Numbered from the stretch's first letter, positions 43,679 to 53,486 are shown. The stretch: 64,000 bases of DNA from Marinobacter bryozoorum (GCF_023156245.1 NZ_JAKZAH010000022.1:1-64000), one strand, 5' to 3'. Numbers and translations: made by a program. The notes: generated by a model not told the origin, from the sequence alone.

Positions 43679-45724
43679 ATGCGTCGTCCCGTAACCCTTC
43701 TGGCGTCCTCTGTTGCCCTGGCAACCTGGGGTTCCCCCCTGCTGGCCCAGTCATCACCCATGGAGCTGGGGGAAATCGTCGTTACCGCGTCCGGTTTCGA
43801 GCAGAACATTTCCGACGCGCCGGCCAGTATCTCGGTGATTCCCGGTGAAGAGCTGCGCAAGCGGTCCTACTCGGATATCACCGATGCAGTAAAGAACATT
43901 CCAGGTGTTTTCGTGAACGGTGGCGGCAATGCGCAGGATATAACCATCCGGGGTATGACCGAGGGCTACACACTTTATCTGGTGGACGGTCGCCCGGTTT
44001 CCGCAGGGCGCAACATCAATACCAATGGCCAGGACGGTGGTAAACAGATCGCCTTGCCCCCTGTATCGGCCATTGAGCGAATTGAGGTGATTCGTGGGCC
44101 CATGTCGTCCCTGTATGGTTCAGAAGCCATGGGCGGCGTAATCAACATTATCACCAGGAAGGCGACGGAGGAATGGAATGGTTCCGTGACCACGGAATAT
44201 ACGAAGTCCCTGAATGACATCACGGAAGATGCCCAGCAAGTCAGCCTCTATGGCAGCGGCGGTTTGATTCCGGGATTGCTTGGCCTGCAGGTGAATGGCT
44301 CCTGGCAGGGCACCGATGAAAGTCATTACATCGGTGGTGACGACAATGCAGAAAGTACGCCAGACAGTGACCGGCGCCAGGGAGGCGCTACCCTGATTTT
44401 TACGCCAGACGACAACAATGAGGTCGAGCTGGGATATAGCCGGGCAGAACTGGAGTTTACCCATAACCCGGGCGTGAGTATTGCCGAGACCGACAGCCGA
44501 GGTAACCCGGCCGAGCCGAGCACCTATGAGTACCAGAAAGACGTCTACGTGCTGGGTCACCGCGGAACCTACGGTAACCTGACCCTCGACAGTTACCTGC
44601 AGAGGGATGAGTCAGAACGGGTGCAGGATCTCGAGAAAAAGGAAGAAATCACCACACTCAACAGCCAGGGTACCTGGCTGATGGGCCGCCACATCGTCAC
44701 CTTTGGCGGCCAGTACAAATACGAAGACCTGACCGATGAAACCAACGGTCTGATGGGAACGGGTATTCCAACCGCCACCCGCAGCGTTGACCGCTGGATT
44801 GCTGCGCTGTTCGCCGAGGTGGAGTGGAGTGTACTGGATGACCTTAGCATTACCACCGGCGTTCGCTATAACGACGACGAACTGTTTGGCGGGCACTGGA
44901 CGCCCCGGGTCTATGCGAACTATCAGCTGACACCGGAGTGGACCTTCAAGGGTGGTGTTTCAACAGGCTACAAGCAGCCCAGCCTGCCGGAGGCAACGGA
45001 AGGCTTTGGGCGGGGCACCGGGGGCGGTGGCTCACCCGCGCCACACCCCCGTGCACTGATTATAGGCAACGAGGACCTGGAACCGGAAACCAGCGTCAGC
45101 TATGAAGCCGGCTTTGTATTCAACAGCCTGGCGACTGACCTTGATGCCAGCGCCATGGTGTTCTACACCGAGTTCGACGACAAGATTGCCGAGGACCGTT
45201 TCTGTAACCCGGGTGGCGATCGTAACGACCCCTCCACCTGGCAGTGCCCCTATCAGGGCAACAACTATCTTTTCCTGAGTACCCGGGACAACATCGACAA
45301 AGCTTCCATGCAGGGGGTCGAACTGTCCCTTGACTACGGCATTACGCCAACCCTGACGTTCAGTTCCAGCTATACCTACACAGACTCAGAACAGAAGTCG
45401 GGTGAGTTTGAGGGTGAGCCCCTTAACAAGATTCCCGAGCATATGGCGAGCGCCGGACTGGACTGGCAGACGACTGAGCGCCTGAACCTCTGGCTGGACG
45501 GGAACTACCGGGGCGAAACTTCCGATTACCTGAGCCGGACCAGTATGGCCGACGGCACGCCCGACTATACCTTCGTCGATGTGGGCATGGTCTATGCCCT
45601 TAACGACAGCGCCCGGGTGAAGGCTGGCCTGTACAACGTGGCGGATAAGGAAGTGACCAATGACACCTATGGCGTCGTACTCGACGGGCGGCGTATTAAT
45701 GTCGGCCTGACCGTCGACTTCTGA
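43679..45724 (+). CDS. TonB-dependent siderophore receptor (FepA/CirA group)
   Basis: A 681-aa outer-membrane receptor. Signal peptide residues 1-23 (LASSVALATWGSPLLAQ), TonB box around MELGEIVVTASG, plug domain to about residue 150 (with ITIRGMTEGYTLYLVDGRPVS and RIEVIRGPMSSLYGSEAMGG), then a 22-strand barrel ending in a terminal Phe (INVGLTVDF). The plug resembles FepA/CirA, which take catecholate siderophores. The ATG at 43679 was chosen because AAAGGAG lies 7 nt upstream; the open frame upstream to 43634 overlaps the Fur box. Iron-repressed by the box at 43617. Confidence 0.94.
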   Translation: MRRPVTLLASSVALATWGSPLLAQSSPMELGEIVVTASGFEQNISDAPASISVIPGEELRKRSYSDITDAVKNIPGVFVNGGGNAQDITIRGMTEGYTLYLVDGRPVSAGRNINTNGQDGGKQIALPPVSAIERIEVIRGPMSSLYGSEAMGGVINIITRKATEEWNGSVTTEYTKSLNDITEDAQQVSLYGSGGLIPGLLGLQVNGSWQGTDESHYIGGDDNAESTPDSDRRQGGATLIFTPDDNNEVELGYSRAELEFTHNPGVSIAETDSRGNPAEPSTYEYQKDVYVLGHRGTYGNLTLDSYLQRDESERVQDLEKKEEITTLNSQGTWLMGRHIVTFGGQYKYEDLTDETNGLMGTGIPTATRSVDRWIAALFAEVEWSVLDDLSITTGVRYNDDELFGGHWTPRVYANYQLTPEWTFKGGVSTGYKQPSLPEATEGFGRGTGGGGSPAPHPRALIIGNEDLEPETSVSYEAGFVFNSLATDLDASAMVFYTEFDDKIAEDRFCNPGGDRNDPSTWQCPYQGNNYLFLSTRDNIDKASMQGVELSLDYGITPTLTFSSSYTYTDSEQKSGEFEGEPLNKIPEHMASAGLDWQTTERLNLWLDGNYRGETSDYLSRTSMADGTPDYTFVDVGMVYALNDSARVKAGLYNVADKEVTNDTYGVVLDGRRINVGLTVDF

Positions 45725-45747
45725 CTCTAAAGTATGAACTGGAGAAC

Positions 45748-46620
45748 ATGGATATGACAATCAAATCGTTTGTTGCGGCTGCCCTTGGCACTGCTATTCT
45801 CACGGGCTGCGCCTCCTTGAGCCAGGAACCCGCCGGGCCCGACGTGATCAGCCTTGACCACGGTGCCACCGATACCCTGGTGGCCCTGGGGCTTGAAGAA
45901 AAAATCGTGGCGATTCCGAAGACCGGGTTGCCCGAGTACCTGGGCGGCCTCTCGGCCGGACGCCCCGATGCCGGCAACCTCAAAACGCCCGACCTCGATG
46001 TCGTGCGTGAGGTGGCGCCCGACCTGGTGCTGGTCACCGGCCGCCAGGCGGAGAGCCTGGAGGAATTGCAGGCCATCACCCAGGTACGGGATGTCTCACT
46101 GCTGGGGGATGACTACCGCGAAGCGGTGCAGATCCGGGTGCTTGGGCTGGCGACTCTCTATGGCCAACTGGACGAAGCGGGTGAGGAACTGGATCGGTTG
46201 TGGCGGTTCGTGGAAGAACAGCGGGACGGGCTGGCCGGTAGTGGCCCTGTGGCTGTTGTGACCCACAACCAGGGCAAGTTTTCCCTGCGGGACGAGCCGG
46301 TGCTCTCCCAGTTGCTGAATCTGGAATCACCCCGGGTTCCCGAAGGCGTGGAAACTGTGACCCGGGGTACGCGGGTATTCACACCGGTCACGCCGGCAAA
46401 CCTTGCCGCCATGGCGCCGTCCCACCTGTTTGTGGTCGACCGCAGTGCGGCTATTGGGGACGAGCCGCTGGACGTCGCCCAGTTGCGGCGTGACCTGGCT
46501 GCCGCCGGTGGTACCGAAATCGACGTGACCGTGCTGGCACCGGAACTTTGGTATCTCTCCGGTGGCGGGCTGCAGAGTGTACGACTGCAGGTCGAGGAAG
46601 TCGCCGACGCGCTCCGATGA
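45748..46620 (+). CDS. Siderophore-binding lipoprotein (FatB/CeuE/YclQ-like)
   Basis: A 290-aa periplasmic binding protein anchored as a lipoprotein: signal and lipobox LTGC with Cys near residue 21. The segments HGATDTLVALGLEEKIVAIPKTGLPEYL near 33-60 and LKTPDLDVVREVAPDLVLVTGRQ near 76-98 match the FatB/CeuE/YclQ group, which bind catecholate siderophores such as petrobactin or enterobactin fragments. It follows the receptor by 23 nt. It is a second binding protein for the locus and may share the ABC permeases across lysR. No permease of its own is present. Confidence 0.9.
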   Translation: MDMTIKSFVAAALGTAILTGCASLSQEPAGPDVISLDHGATDTLVALGLEEKIVAIPKTGLPEYLGGLSAGRPDAGNLKTPDLDVVREVAPDLVLVTGRQAESLEELQAITQVRDVSLLGDDYREAVQIRVLGLATLYGQLDEAGEELDRLWRFVEEQRDGLAGSGPVAVVTHNQGKFSLRDEPVLSQLLNLESPRVPEGVETVTRGTRVFTPVTPANLAAMAPSHLFVVDRSAAIGDEPLDVAQLRRDLAAAGGTEIDVTVLAPELWYLSGGGLQSVRLQVEEVADALR

Positions 46621-46629
46621 CCGCTGCGG

Positions 46630-46655
46630 CTGGCCGGGAAATAGCGCCCGGTCAG
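46630..46655. terminator. Hairpin after the siderophore lipoprotein gene
   Basis: CTGGCCGGG / CCCGGTCAG, 9 bp with one G-U pair and an 8-nt loop, 10 nt after the stop codon. It is followed by CCAGTTT, a poor U-run. Confidence 0.35.
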
Positions 46656-46692
46656 CCAGTTTGGGTTGCCGGTTCTCTCTGTGGTCCAGGCA

Positions 46693-47439
46693 CTACATGG
46701 CCCTGGCAAAAAGCCGGAACGGCATGGCCTTTATCAGGTAGCTCAACGGTGTCCATGGCCACCCGGGCACGTAGGCCCGGCGCTTCTCGCTGTCGATGGC
46801 CTTGACCAGTGCCCGGACTCCGGTCTCCAGGTCCACCCGGAAGGGGGCGTTCTTCACATCCCGGTTGATATCCGTGAGGATGTATCCGGGAAGTATGCTG
46901 GTGACGTTGATGGGCGTGCCCAGGGTGTCCAGTTGCAGTCCCTCTGCCAGGGACGCCACGGCAGCCTTGGTCGCCGCATAGACGTTGAACGGTCCACGGA
47001 AACCCCGCACGCCACTGACCGACGACATCAGCACCAGGTGTCCGCTGTTCTGTTCACGGAAGATTGCCATGGCCGCCTCGCACTGGGCAATGGCGGCAAC
47101 GAAGTTGGTCTCCGCCGCCTGCCGGTTGGAGGCAAAGTCACCATGGCCGATGGTGGATTTGCTGCCCATGCCGGCGTTCACGATCACCCGGTCCAGGGTG
47201 CCCAGCTCCCTCCGGAATTCCCTGAAAACCTCGAATACCCGGTCATAATCACAGACATCCAGTGAGCGCACCGTTACCCGGATGCCGGGGTGCTTTTCCA
47301 GCAACTCCGCCTGTAGCTGTCCCAGTCTTTCCGCCCGCCGGGCACACAGGGCCAGGTTACAGCCCTGTGCCGCCCAGGCCCGGGCCATGCCTTCCCCAAG
47401 GCCGGTGCTGGCGCCGGTAATCAGAATGTTCTTGCGCAT
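46693..47439 (-). CDS. Short-chain dehydrogenase/reductase
   Basis: A 248-aa NAD(P)-dependent oxidoreductase. Cofactor motif TGASTGLG at residues 7-14, NAGMGSKS near 92, catalytic Ser in LMSSVSG and YAATK near 150-154. It has a C-terminal hydrophobic end (SYLIKAMPFRLFARAM) suggesting membrane association. The ATG at 47439 was chosen because of AAGGAA upstream. Substrate unknown. Convergent with the siderophore genes; its promoter region is shared with the divergent GGDEF-EAL gene. Confidence 0.88.
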   Translation of the reverse strand: MRKNILITGASTGLGEGMARAWAAQGCNLALCARRAERLGQLQAELLEKHPGIRVTVRSLDVCDYDRVFEVFREFRRELGTLDRVIVNAGMGSKSTIGHGDFASNRQAAETNFVAAIAQCEAAMAIFREQNSGHLVLMSSVSGVRGFRGPFNVYAATKAAVASLAEGLQLDTLGTPINVTSILPGYILTDINRDVKNAPFRVDLETGVRALVKAIDSEKRRAYVPGWPWTPLSYLIKAMPFRLFARAM

Positions 47440-47592
47440 CGAAATTTCCTTAATGGTGAACCTGTCACTTGAATGACATGTAGCTTGCGTACTCTTGCTG
47501 CTCGGCGTCAATGTTGGAGCGCCGGAACGGGATTATGGCCAGTGGAGGGTGCGTCGTTTTTCTCCAAACCGGTTATTCAAGAGACAAGTGCC

Positions 47593-49254
47593 ATGGCCCC
47601 TATCCAGCCGCCACCCCCGAACCATGTTCGCTACGCTACCATTCTTCTGGGTGTGCTGATTGTCGGATTCATCTGGTCGTCATTCCTCTATCAGCTGCTC
47701 AGTTTGCGGCAGGACCCTGCCTACCTTGAACTGACCAGTCGTGATATGCCGGGAATCGTTGCGCCGCTGCAGGCCTTGCAGTTCCGTCAGCTGATTCTCA
47801 ACCTGCTTATGACTCTGCTGGTGACCGCCATCACCTTCTGGCTGAAGCGATCCCTGGGCAGTCAGCAGGCGGCGTTCCAGGCCCTGCAGGCCTCCCAGAG
47901 AGCCAATGCCGAGCTGATTGAGCGGCTGGAAACCGAGCATGCCCGCAGCAGCCGCGCTGCCTCCATCGATCACCTCAGTGGTCTGCTGAATCGTCGCCAG
48001 TTTATCGACCTGGCCAATGGCCTGTTGGCGGAACAGCGGCGTCAGCGCCGGCTGAGTGCAATGATCTTTATTGACCTGGACCGCTTCAAGGCCGTCAACG
48101 ACTCACTGGGCCACCAGGTGGGTGACCAGTTGCTGCAGGCCGTCGCCGGCAGGATACAGAGATCTCTCAGCGAAGAAGACCTGGCCGCCCGGTTTGGCGG
48201 CGACGAGTTCGTGGTCATGCTGGCAGGTGAGCAAAGTGAGGACTCCATTGAGCAATGGGTCGTTGGCCTCAGGCAGAAGTTATCCTCCACCTATGAACTG
48301 GATGGTGTGGAGATCAACAACAGCCCCAGTATCGGTATTGCGCTCTGCCCGAGGGATGGCCAGTCCCTTGAAGAGCTGATCCAGGGCGCCGATGCTGCCA
48401 TGTACTCGGCAAAGCAGGCCGGGCGGGGGCAGTACCGTTTCTTTGACCAGTCCCTGAACCCTAAAGACGTAGAGAGCTTTCTTCTGGAGCAGTCCTTCGC
48501 TGAAGGGCTGGGCAACCGGGAGTTTGTTCTTCACTACCAGCCGCAAGTGGACCTGGAAACCATGCGGGTAACCAGCGTGGAAGCCCTGGTCCGCTGGCAG
48601 CACCCGGAGTTTGGCCTGCTCTATCCGGATCGGTTTATCAGCCTGGCGGAAAAGAGCGGGTTTGTGCTGCCGCTGGGGCTGGAGGTCATTCGCCTTGCCT
48701 GCGAACAGGTGGCCGAGTGGCGGGATGCCGGCCTGGATCCGGTGCCGGTGGCTGTGAACGTATCACCCCACCAACTGGCACGCAGTGAGTTCCTGGGGCA
48801 GGTACTGGCGATCCTGGAGTCTTGCCAGGTTTCACCGGCAATGCTGGAAATCGAAATCACCGAAACGGCCATGCTGGACAAGCAGGCCGTCATCCAGCTG
48901 CATGAACTCCGGAAAGCCGGCATCCGGCTCGCGCTTGATGATTTCGGTACCGGGTACGCCGGATTTGCTCACCTGGAAGCCGTACCGGTGGATAAGCTGA
49001 AGATTGACCGCAGCCTGATCTCCACCATCTGCAACAGCCATGACGACAGTCCCATTGTGTCGTCCACCATTATCCTGGCCAAGCGCATGGCGCTTAAAGT
49101 GGTGGCAGAGGGAGTGGAAACTCGTGAGCAGGTGGTACACCTCAAGGTGGCTGGTTGCGACGTAGTGCAGGGCTACCACCTTGGCCGGCCAATGCCGGCG
49201 GCGGACCTTCCCGGTTTCCTGGAGCAGTTTCACCGGCTGGAGTCTGTTGCCTGA
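47593..49254 (+). CDS. Membrane GGDEF-EAL c-di-GMP protein
   Basis: About 553 aa from the ATG at 47593 (MAPIQPPPPN). Two TM helices (about 14-34 and 72-94) flank a short periplasmic loop. The GGDEF domain is complete with metal site FIDLDRFKAVND and FGGDEFVVML. The EAL domain has EALVRWQHPEFG, the substrate loop ETAMLDKQAVIQ and the DDFGTGYAGFAHL metal motif, so it could be a bifunctional enzyme or a phosphodiesterase with a GTP-sensing GGDEF. An open frame extends 40 residues upstream without a ribosome site; the site for the chosen ATG is also weak. Confidence 0.9.
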   Translation: MAPIQPPPPNHVRYATILLGVLIVGFIWSSFLYQLLSLRQDPAYLELTSRDMPGIVAPLQALQFRQLILNLLMTLLVTAITFWLKRSLGSQQAAFQALQASQRANAELIERLETEHARSSRAASIDHLSGLLNRRQFIDLANGLLAEQRRQRRLSAMIFIDLDRFKAVNDSLGHQVGDQLLQAVAGRIQRSLSEEDLAARFGGDEFVVMLAGEQSEDSIEQWVVGLRQKLSSTYELDGVEINNSPSIGIALCPRDGQSLEELIQGADAAMYSAKQAGRGQYRFFDQSLNPKDVESFLLEQSFAEGLGNREFVLHYQPQVDLETMRVTSVEALVRWQHPEFGLLYPDRFISLAEKSGFVLPLGLEVIRLACEQVAEWRDAGLDPVPVAVNVSPHQLARSEFLGQVLAILESCQVSPAMLEIEITETAMLDKQAVIQLHELRKAGIRLALDDFGTGYAGFAHLEAVPVDKLKIDRSLISTICNSHDDSPIVSSTIILAKRMALKVVAEGVETREQVVHLKVAGCDVVQGYHLGRPMPAADLPGFLEQFHRLESVA

Positions 49255-49359
49255 TCGTGGCTGACTGTCGGTCTTCGGAGGAGGTGAGCCGGGCTTTTTG
49301 ACAGGGGGGTGCAATCAACGCATGGTTAGCAGATTCCCAAACCGGTCAGGAGTCAGGTC

Positions 49360-50367
49360 ATGCCCCAGGAACGCATTCCCTTCAACGAACTGGTGTCCTT
49401 GCTGGCCGAGGTCTTTCGCAAACATGGCACCTCGCAGACCGTGGCCGATGTGCTTGCCCGAAATTGCGCCAGCGCCCAGCGGGACGGCTCTGATAGCCAT
49501 GGTGTGTTCCGGATACCGGGTTATCTGTCGACGCTGGCCAGTGGCTGGGTGGATGGCCGTGCCGAGCCGGTTGTCGAGGACTGCGCGCCGGGGTTTGTCG
49601 CCGTGGACGCTGGCAATGGCTTTGCCCAGCCCGCCCTTGAGGCGGGGCGTCAGCTTTTGCTGGATAAGGTGAGTAACAATGGCATCGCGCTGATGGCGAT
49701 CCGTAACTCCCACCATTTTGCGGCGCTCTGGCCCGACGTGGAACCCTTCGCCCGACAGGGCCTGGTGGCGCTGACTCTGGTCAACAGCATGGCCTGTGTG
49801 GTGCCTGCCGGTGGCCGTAAGCCGCTGTTCGGCACCAACCCCATCAGCTTCGCCGCCCCCCGCACCGGCCATGATCCGCTGGTGTTCGACCTGGCCACCA
49901 GTGCCATTGCCCATGGTGATGTGCAGATTGCAGCCAGGGAGGGCAAGACCCTGCCTGAGGGCTACGGGGTGGATGCGGAGGGTAAGCCGACCTGTGACCC
50001 GGAAAAGATACTAAATGGTGGAGCCTTGCTGCCGTTTGGCGGTTACAAGGGCTCGGCCCTGTCCATGATGGTGGAGCTGATGGCAGCCGCGCTCACCGGG
50101 GGCAACTTTTCCTTTGAGTTCGACTGGTCCGGCCACCCGGGCGCCAAAACTCCCTGGACCGGGGAGCTGTTGATTGTTATTGATCCGGCCCGTGGTGCCG
50201 GCAGCAATTTCGCCGACCGGACCGAGACGCTGGTGCAGGCCATGGTGGATGCCGGCCAGACGCGCCAGCCCGGTGAACGGCGTTACCGGCAGCGGGCCGA
50301 GTCACAACGCCTGGGTGTCGCCATCGACGCTGCCGACCTGGCGTACCTGAGAGGATTGCTCGACTGA
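49360..50367 (+). CDS. dpkA: Malate/L-lactate dehydrogenase-family oxidoreductase (DpkA-like)
   Basis: A 335-aa NAD(P)H-dependent Ldh2-family enzyme. The motifs DGSDSHGVFRIPGYL near 42-56, RNSHHFAALWPDVEPFA near 115-131, GTNPISFAAPR near 158-168 and LPFGGYKGSALSMMVEL near 224-240 are those of the family. The RNSHH and SAIAHGDV segments resemble delta1-piperideine/pyrroline-2-carboxylate reductase DpkA of Pseudomonas, used in proline, lysine or hydroxyproline catabolism. A malate or ureidoglycolate dehydrogenase is an alternative. It lies next to the amino-acid ABC importer. Confidence 0.75.
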   Translation: MPQERIPFNELVSLLAEVFRKHGTSQTVADVLARNCASAQRDGSDSHGVFRIPGYLSTLASGWVDGRAEPVVEDCAPGFVAVDAGNGFAQPALEAGRQLLLDKVSNNGIALMAIRNSHHFAALWPDVEPFARQGLVALTLVNSMACVVPAGGRKPLFGTNPISFAAPRTGHDPLVFDLATSAIAHGDVQIAAREGKTLPEGYGVDAEGKPTCDPEKILNGGALLPFGGYKGSALSMMVELMAAALTGGNFSFEFDWSGHPGAKTPWTGELLIVIDPARGAGSNFADRTETLVQAMVDAGQTRQPGERRYRQRAESQRLGVAIDAADLAYLRGLLD

Positions 50368-50382
50368 GGAAGCCCCTCAGTC
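50362..50382. terminator. Hairpin spanning two convergent stop codons
   Basis: GACTGAGG / CCTCAGTC perfect 8-bp stem with a 5-nt loop that contains the stop codon of the reductase and that of the convergent permease. No U-run in either direction. Confidence 0.35.
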
Positions 50383-51321
50383 ATTGTCAGCGGACGCCCG
50401 GGCCGCCTTACGCTGCTCTACGAAGTGGTGGATCTCGCCAATAATGCCCCGGCGGAACACCAGCACCACCACTACAAAAATGGTGCCCAGGATCACCTGG
50501 ACCCAGGAGCCGAAGGAGCCCAGCTCATGGGTGAGGGTAGCGACGGTGATGGCGCCGAGCACCGGCCCGAACACGGTCCCCATGCCGCCCACCAGGGTCA
50601 TCAGGACCACCTCGCCGGACGTTTGCCAGTGGGCTGACGTTAATGAGGCAAACTGGAACACCAGTGCCTTGGTGGAACCTGCCAGTCCAGCCATGGTCGC
50701 CGACAGCACGAACGCCAGCAGCTTGAAGCGGTCCACGTCGTAGCCCAGTGAGAGGGCCCGGGACTCGTTCTCGCGGATTGCCTGTAACACCTCACCAAAG
50801 GGCGAGTGAATCGCCCGGTAGATGATGCCGAATCCGATTAGGAAGATGGCGAAAACCAGGTAATACATGGTCACTTCGTTTCGCAGGTCGATCAGCCCGA
50901 ACAGCTCGCCCCGTGGGATACCCTGCAGCCCGTTCTCACCCCCCGTGAAGGGCAACTGCAGGCACAGGAAGTAGATAATCTGGGCCAGGGCCAGGGTGAC
51001 CATGGCGAAATAGATACCCTGCCGGCGGATGGCGAGGAAGCCGAACACCGTACCGATCAGAAAGGCAAAGCCGGTGCCGGTAAGGATGCCGAGCAGGGGC
51101 GGGAACCCCCAGACCTTCAGAGCATGGCCGGCGATGTAGGCCGCGCCACCGAAGAACGCAGCATGGCCGAAAGATAGTAACCCGGCATAGCCCAGCAGCA
51201 GGTTGAAGGCGCAGGCGAACAGGGCGAAGCACAGCAGGTCCATGACGAACACCGGGTAGGCCAGGAAGGGCGCAACCAGGCCCGCGACCAGCATGATGGC
51301 AAACAGGACTTTATTCATCAT
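50377..51321 (-). CDS. Branched-chain amino-acid-type ABC permease (LivM)
   Basis: About 314 aa, inner-membrane permease with about 9 helices. Signatures: FNLLLGYAGLLSFGHAAFFGGAAYIAGH near 45-72 and the LivM-specific RENESRALSLGYDVDRFKLLAFV near 190-212. The start is at 51321 (MMNKVLF), with AAGGAG about 10 nt upstream, leaving a 4-nt gap to the LivH gene. Last gene of a five-gene importer operon. Confidence 0.9.
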   Translation of the reverse strand: MMNKVLFAIMLVAGLVAPFLAYPVFVMDLLCFALFACAFNLLLGYAGLLSFGHAAFFGGAAYIAGHALKVWGFPPLLGILTGTGFAFLIGTVFGFLAIRRQGIYFAMVTLALAQIIYFLCLQLPFTGGENGLQGIPRGELFGLIDLRNEVTMYYLVFAIFLIGFGIIYRAIHSPFGEVLQAIRENESRALSLGYDVDRFKLLAFVLSATMAGLAGSTKALVFQFASLTSAHWQTSGEVVLMTLVGGMGTVFGPVLGAITVATLTHELGSFGSWVQVILGTIFVVVVLVFRRGIIGEIHHFVEQRKAARASADND

Positions 51322-51325
51322 GGGG

Positions 51326-52222
51326 TTACTTCTCCTTGCCAAACAGACCGGCCGGGCGGAACAGCAGCACCAGCACCATCAGGAAGAAAATCACGGTATT
51401 GGCCGCCGGCGGGTAGAACACCTTGGTCAGGCCCTCCACCAGCCCGAGGGCCAGGCCGGAGAGAATGGCCCCCATAATCGAGCCCATTCCGCCGATCACC
51501 ACCACCGCGAACACCACGATGATCAGGTCAGCCCCCATCAACGGGCTGACCGAGTAGATGGGTGCCGCCAGTACCCCGGCCAACCCTGCCAGGGCAGCGC
51601 CGAAGCCGAAGGTGAGGGTAACCATCAGCGGCACATTGAGGCCGAAGGCCTGGGTCAGCTGGGGGTTTTCCACGCCGGCACGCAGGCGTGATCCGAGACG
51701 GGTGTGTTCAATCACGTACCAGGTGGCAAAGCACACCACCAGGGAAAAGACGATGGCGAACATGCGATAGGTGGGGAAGAACATGAACCCCAGGTTGAGC
51801 ACGCCGCCCAGTACTTCCGGCTGGCCCGGGTAGGGGGTGCCGGAAACATTGAAGTAGTTGGCGAACAGACCTTGCAGAATCAGGGTAATACCAAAGGTCA
51901 GCAGCAGACCGTAGATATGGTCAAGGTCAGCCAGTCGCTTGAGCATGGTGCGCTCAATGACGATGCCCAGCAGGCCGACCACCAGGGGCGCCACGATCAG
52001 CGACCCCCAGAAGCCGATCTGCAGGCTGATACCGAACCATTGTTCCAGGTAGGAATAACCGATCAGTGCGATGAACGCCCCCAGCATGTACATGGCGCCG
52101 TGGGCGAAGTTGATGATATTCAGTAGCCCGAATATCACCGCCAGGCCAAGACTCAGCATGGCGTAGAACACACCTACGTTCAGCCCAAGCAGTGCCTGGG
52201 CCAGGATGACCTGCATCGACAC
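51326..52222 (-). CDS. Branched-chain amino-acid-type ABC permease (LivH)
   Basis: A 298-aa permease with about 8 helices. Diagnostic segments: LGLAVIFGLLNIINFAHGAMYMLGA near 25-49 and the GLAGVLAAPIYSVSPLMGADLIIVVFAVVVIGGMGSI stretch near 212-248. It forms the channel with LivM. Follows the binding-protein gene by 43 nt. Confidence 0.92.
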   Translation of the reverse strand: MSMQVILAQALLGLNVGVFYAMLSLGLAVIFGLLNIINFAHGAMYMLGAFIALIGYSYLEQWFGISLQIGFWGSLIVAPLVVGLLGIVIERTMLKRLADLDHIYGLLLTFGITLILQGLFANYFNVSGTPYPGQPEVLGGVLNLGFMFFPTYRMFAIVFSLVVCFATWYVIEHTRLGSRLRAGVENPQLTQAFGLNVPLMVTLTFGFGAALAGLAGVLAAPIYSVSPLMGADLIIVVFAVVVIGGMGSIMGAILSGLALGLVEGLTKVFYPPAANTVIFFLMVLVLLFRPAGLFGKEK

Positions 52223-52265
52223 GTCGGTTATCCCCTCTTGTTATTATTGGTGATGTTTTCCGTTG

Positions 52266-53486
52266 TTATTTGTTAACCAGGCCGCACTTGGTGTCTTCCA
52301 TGGTGATGTAGGCCTGGTCTGCGGGAATGCGTGAAACCACGTTCAGCAAGTCCCACTCGCTCTCGGACTCGTCCGGTGATTTTACCTCCACCAGGTACAT
52401 GTCGTGCAGCATGGAACCGTTGGGGGCAATCTTGCCGCCCTTCACGAAGAAGTCGTTCAGCTCCATCTCACCCAGCTTTGCCCGTACGGCATCGCTGTCA
52501 TCCGTGCCGACCTCGTCCACGGCCTTCAGGTAGTTGTGCACTGCGGAGTAGACACCGGCCTGCACCATGGTGGGCATGGCGCCGTGGCGCTCGTAGAAGC
52601 GGTTGGACCACTCCAGTGCCTCTTCGTCCTGGTTCCACACGAAGGCGGTGGTGAACTGCAGGCCCTGGGCAATGTCCAGGCCCATGCTGTGCACGTCGGT
52701 GATAAACACCAGCATGCCGGCCAGTTTCTGCCCGCCCTGTACGATCTGGAACTGGTTGGCCTGTTTGATGGCATTGACCGTGTCCTGGCCCGCGTTGGCC
52801 AGGCCAATCACCTGGGCACCGGACGACTGTGCCTGTAACAGGTAGGATGAGAAGTCATTGGTGGACAGTGGATGCTGGATGCTGCCGACGACTTCACCGC
52901 CCAGGTTCTCCACCACGGCGCCGGTGTTGTCCCGCAGGGAATGGCCGAAGGCATAGTCGGCGGTGAGGAAGAACCATTTCTCGCCACCATTCTTGACCAT
53001 GGCGGTGGCCGTACCCACCGGCAGGGCGTGGGTGTCGTAGACATAGTGAATGCCATAGGGCGTGCACTGTTCCTCGGTAAGTGCCGTCGTGCCGGCGCCG
53101 GTATTCATGGTGATTACCTTGCGCTCGGCCGCCAGTCCCTGCACCGCCAGGGCCACGGAGGAGTTATCCAGCGCCGTGAGCATGTCCACGTTGTCGGCAT
53201 CAATCCACTCACGGGCCGTACTGGCTGCAATATCCGCCTTGTTCTGGTGGTCGGCCGAGACAATTTCGATGGATTTGCCCATGATGGAGCCGCCGAAATC
53301 CTCGACCGCCATTTCCGCCGCGATGACGGCGCCGGGACCTTCCAGGGTCTTGTAGACACCGGACATGTCACTGAGGACACCGATCTTCAGCACATCGTCA
53401 GAAAGCTCCGCGCTGGCGGCCATGGGTAGGGAAACCGCAGCGGCAGCCGCCACGGTGGTGATACCTGTCTTCCAGTTCTTGAGCAT
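52266..53486 (-). CDS. Branched-chain amino-acid/amide ABC binding protein (LivK family)
   Basis: A 406-aa periplasmic protein of the type I binding fold. Sec signal (TTVAAAAAVSLPMAASA, cleavage near 25), then LSDDVLKIGVLSDMSGVYKTLEGPG. The hinge and ligand strands AMVKNGGEKWFFLTADYAFGHSL near 158-180 are typical. The ATG at 53486 has AAGGGG 8 nt upstream. It sits between the LivF and LivH genes, unlike many operons where it leads. Ligand may be a branched-chain amino acid, urea, short amide or an aromatic acid. Confidence 0.9.
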   Translation of the reverse strand: MLKNWKTGITTVAAAAAVSLPMAASAELSDDVLKIGVLSDMSGVYKTLEGPGAVIAAEMAVEDFGGSIMGKSIEIVSADHQNKADIAASTAREWIDADNVDMLTALDNSSVALAVQGLAAERKVITMNTGAGTTALTEEQCTPYGIHYVYDTHALPVGTATAMVKNGGEKWFFLTADYAFGHSLRDNTGAVVENLGGEVVGSIQHPLSTNDFSSYLLQAQSSGAQVIGLANAGQDTVNAIKQANQFQIVQGGQKLAGMLVFITDVHSMGLDIAQGLQFTTAFVWNQDEEALEWSNRFYERHGAMPTMVQAGVYSAVHNYLKAVDEVGTDDSDAVRAKLGEMELNDFFVKGGKIAPNGSMLHDMYLVEVKSPDESESEWDLLNVVSRIPADQAYITMEDTKCGLVNK

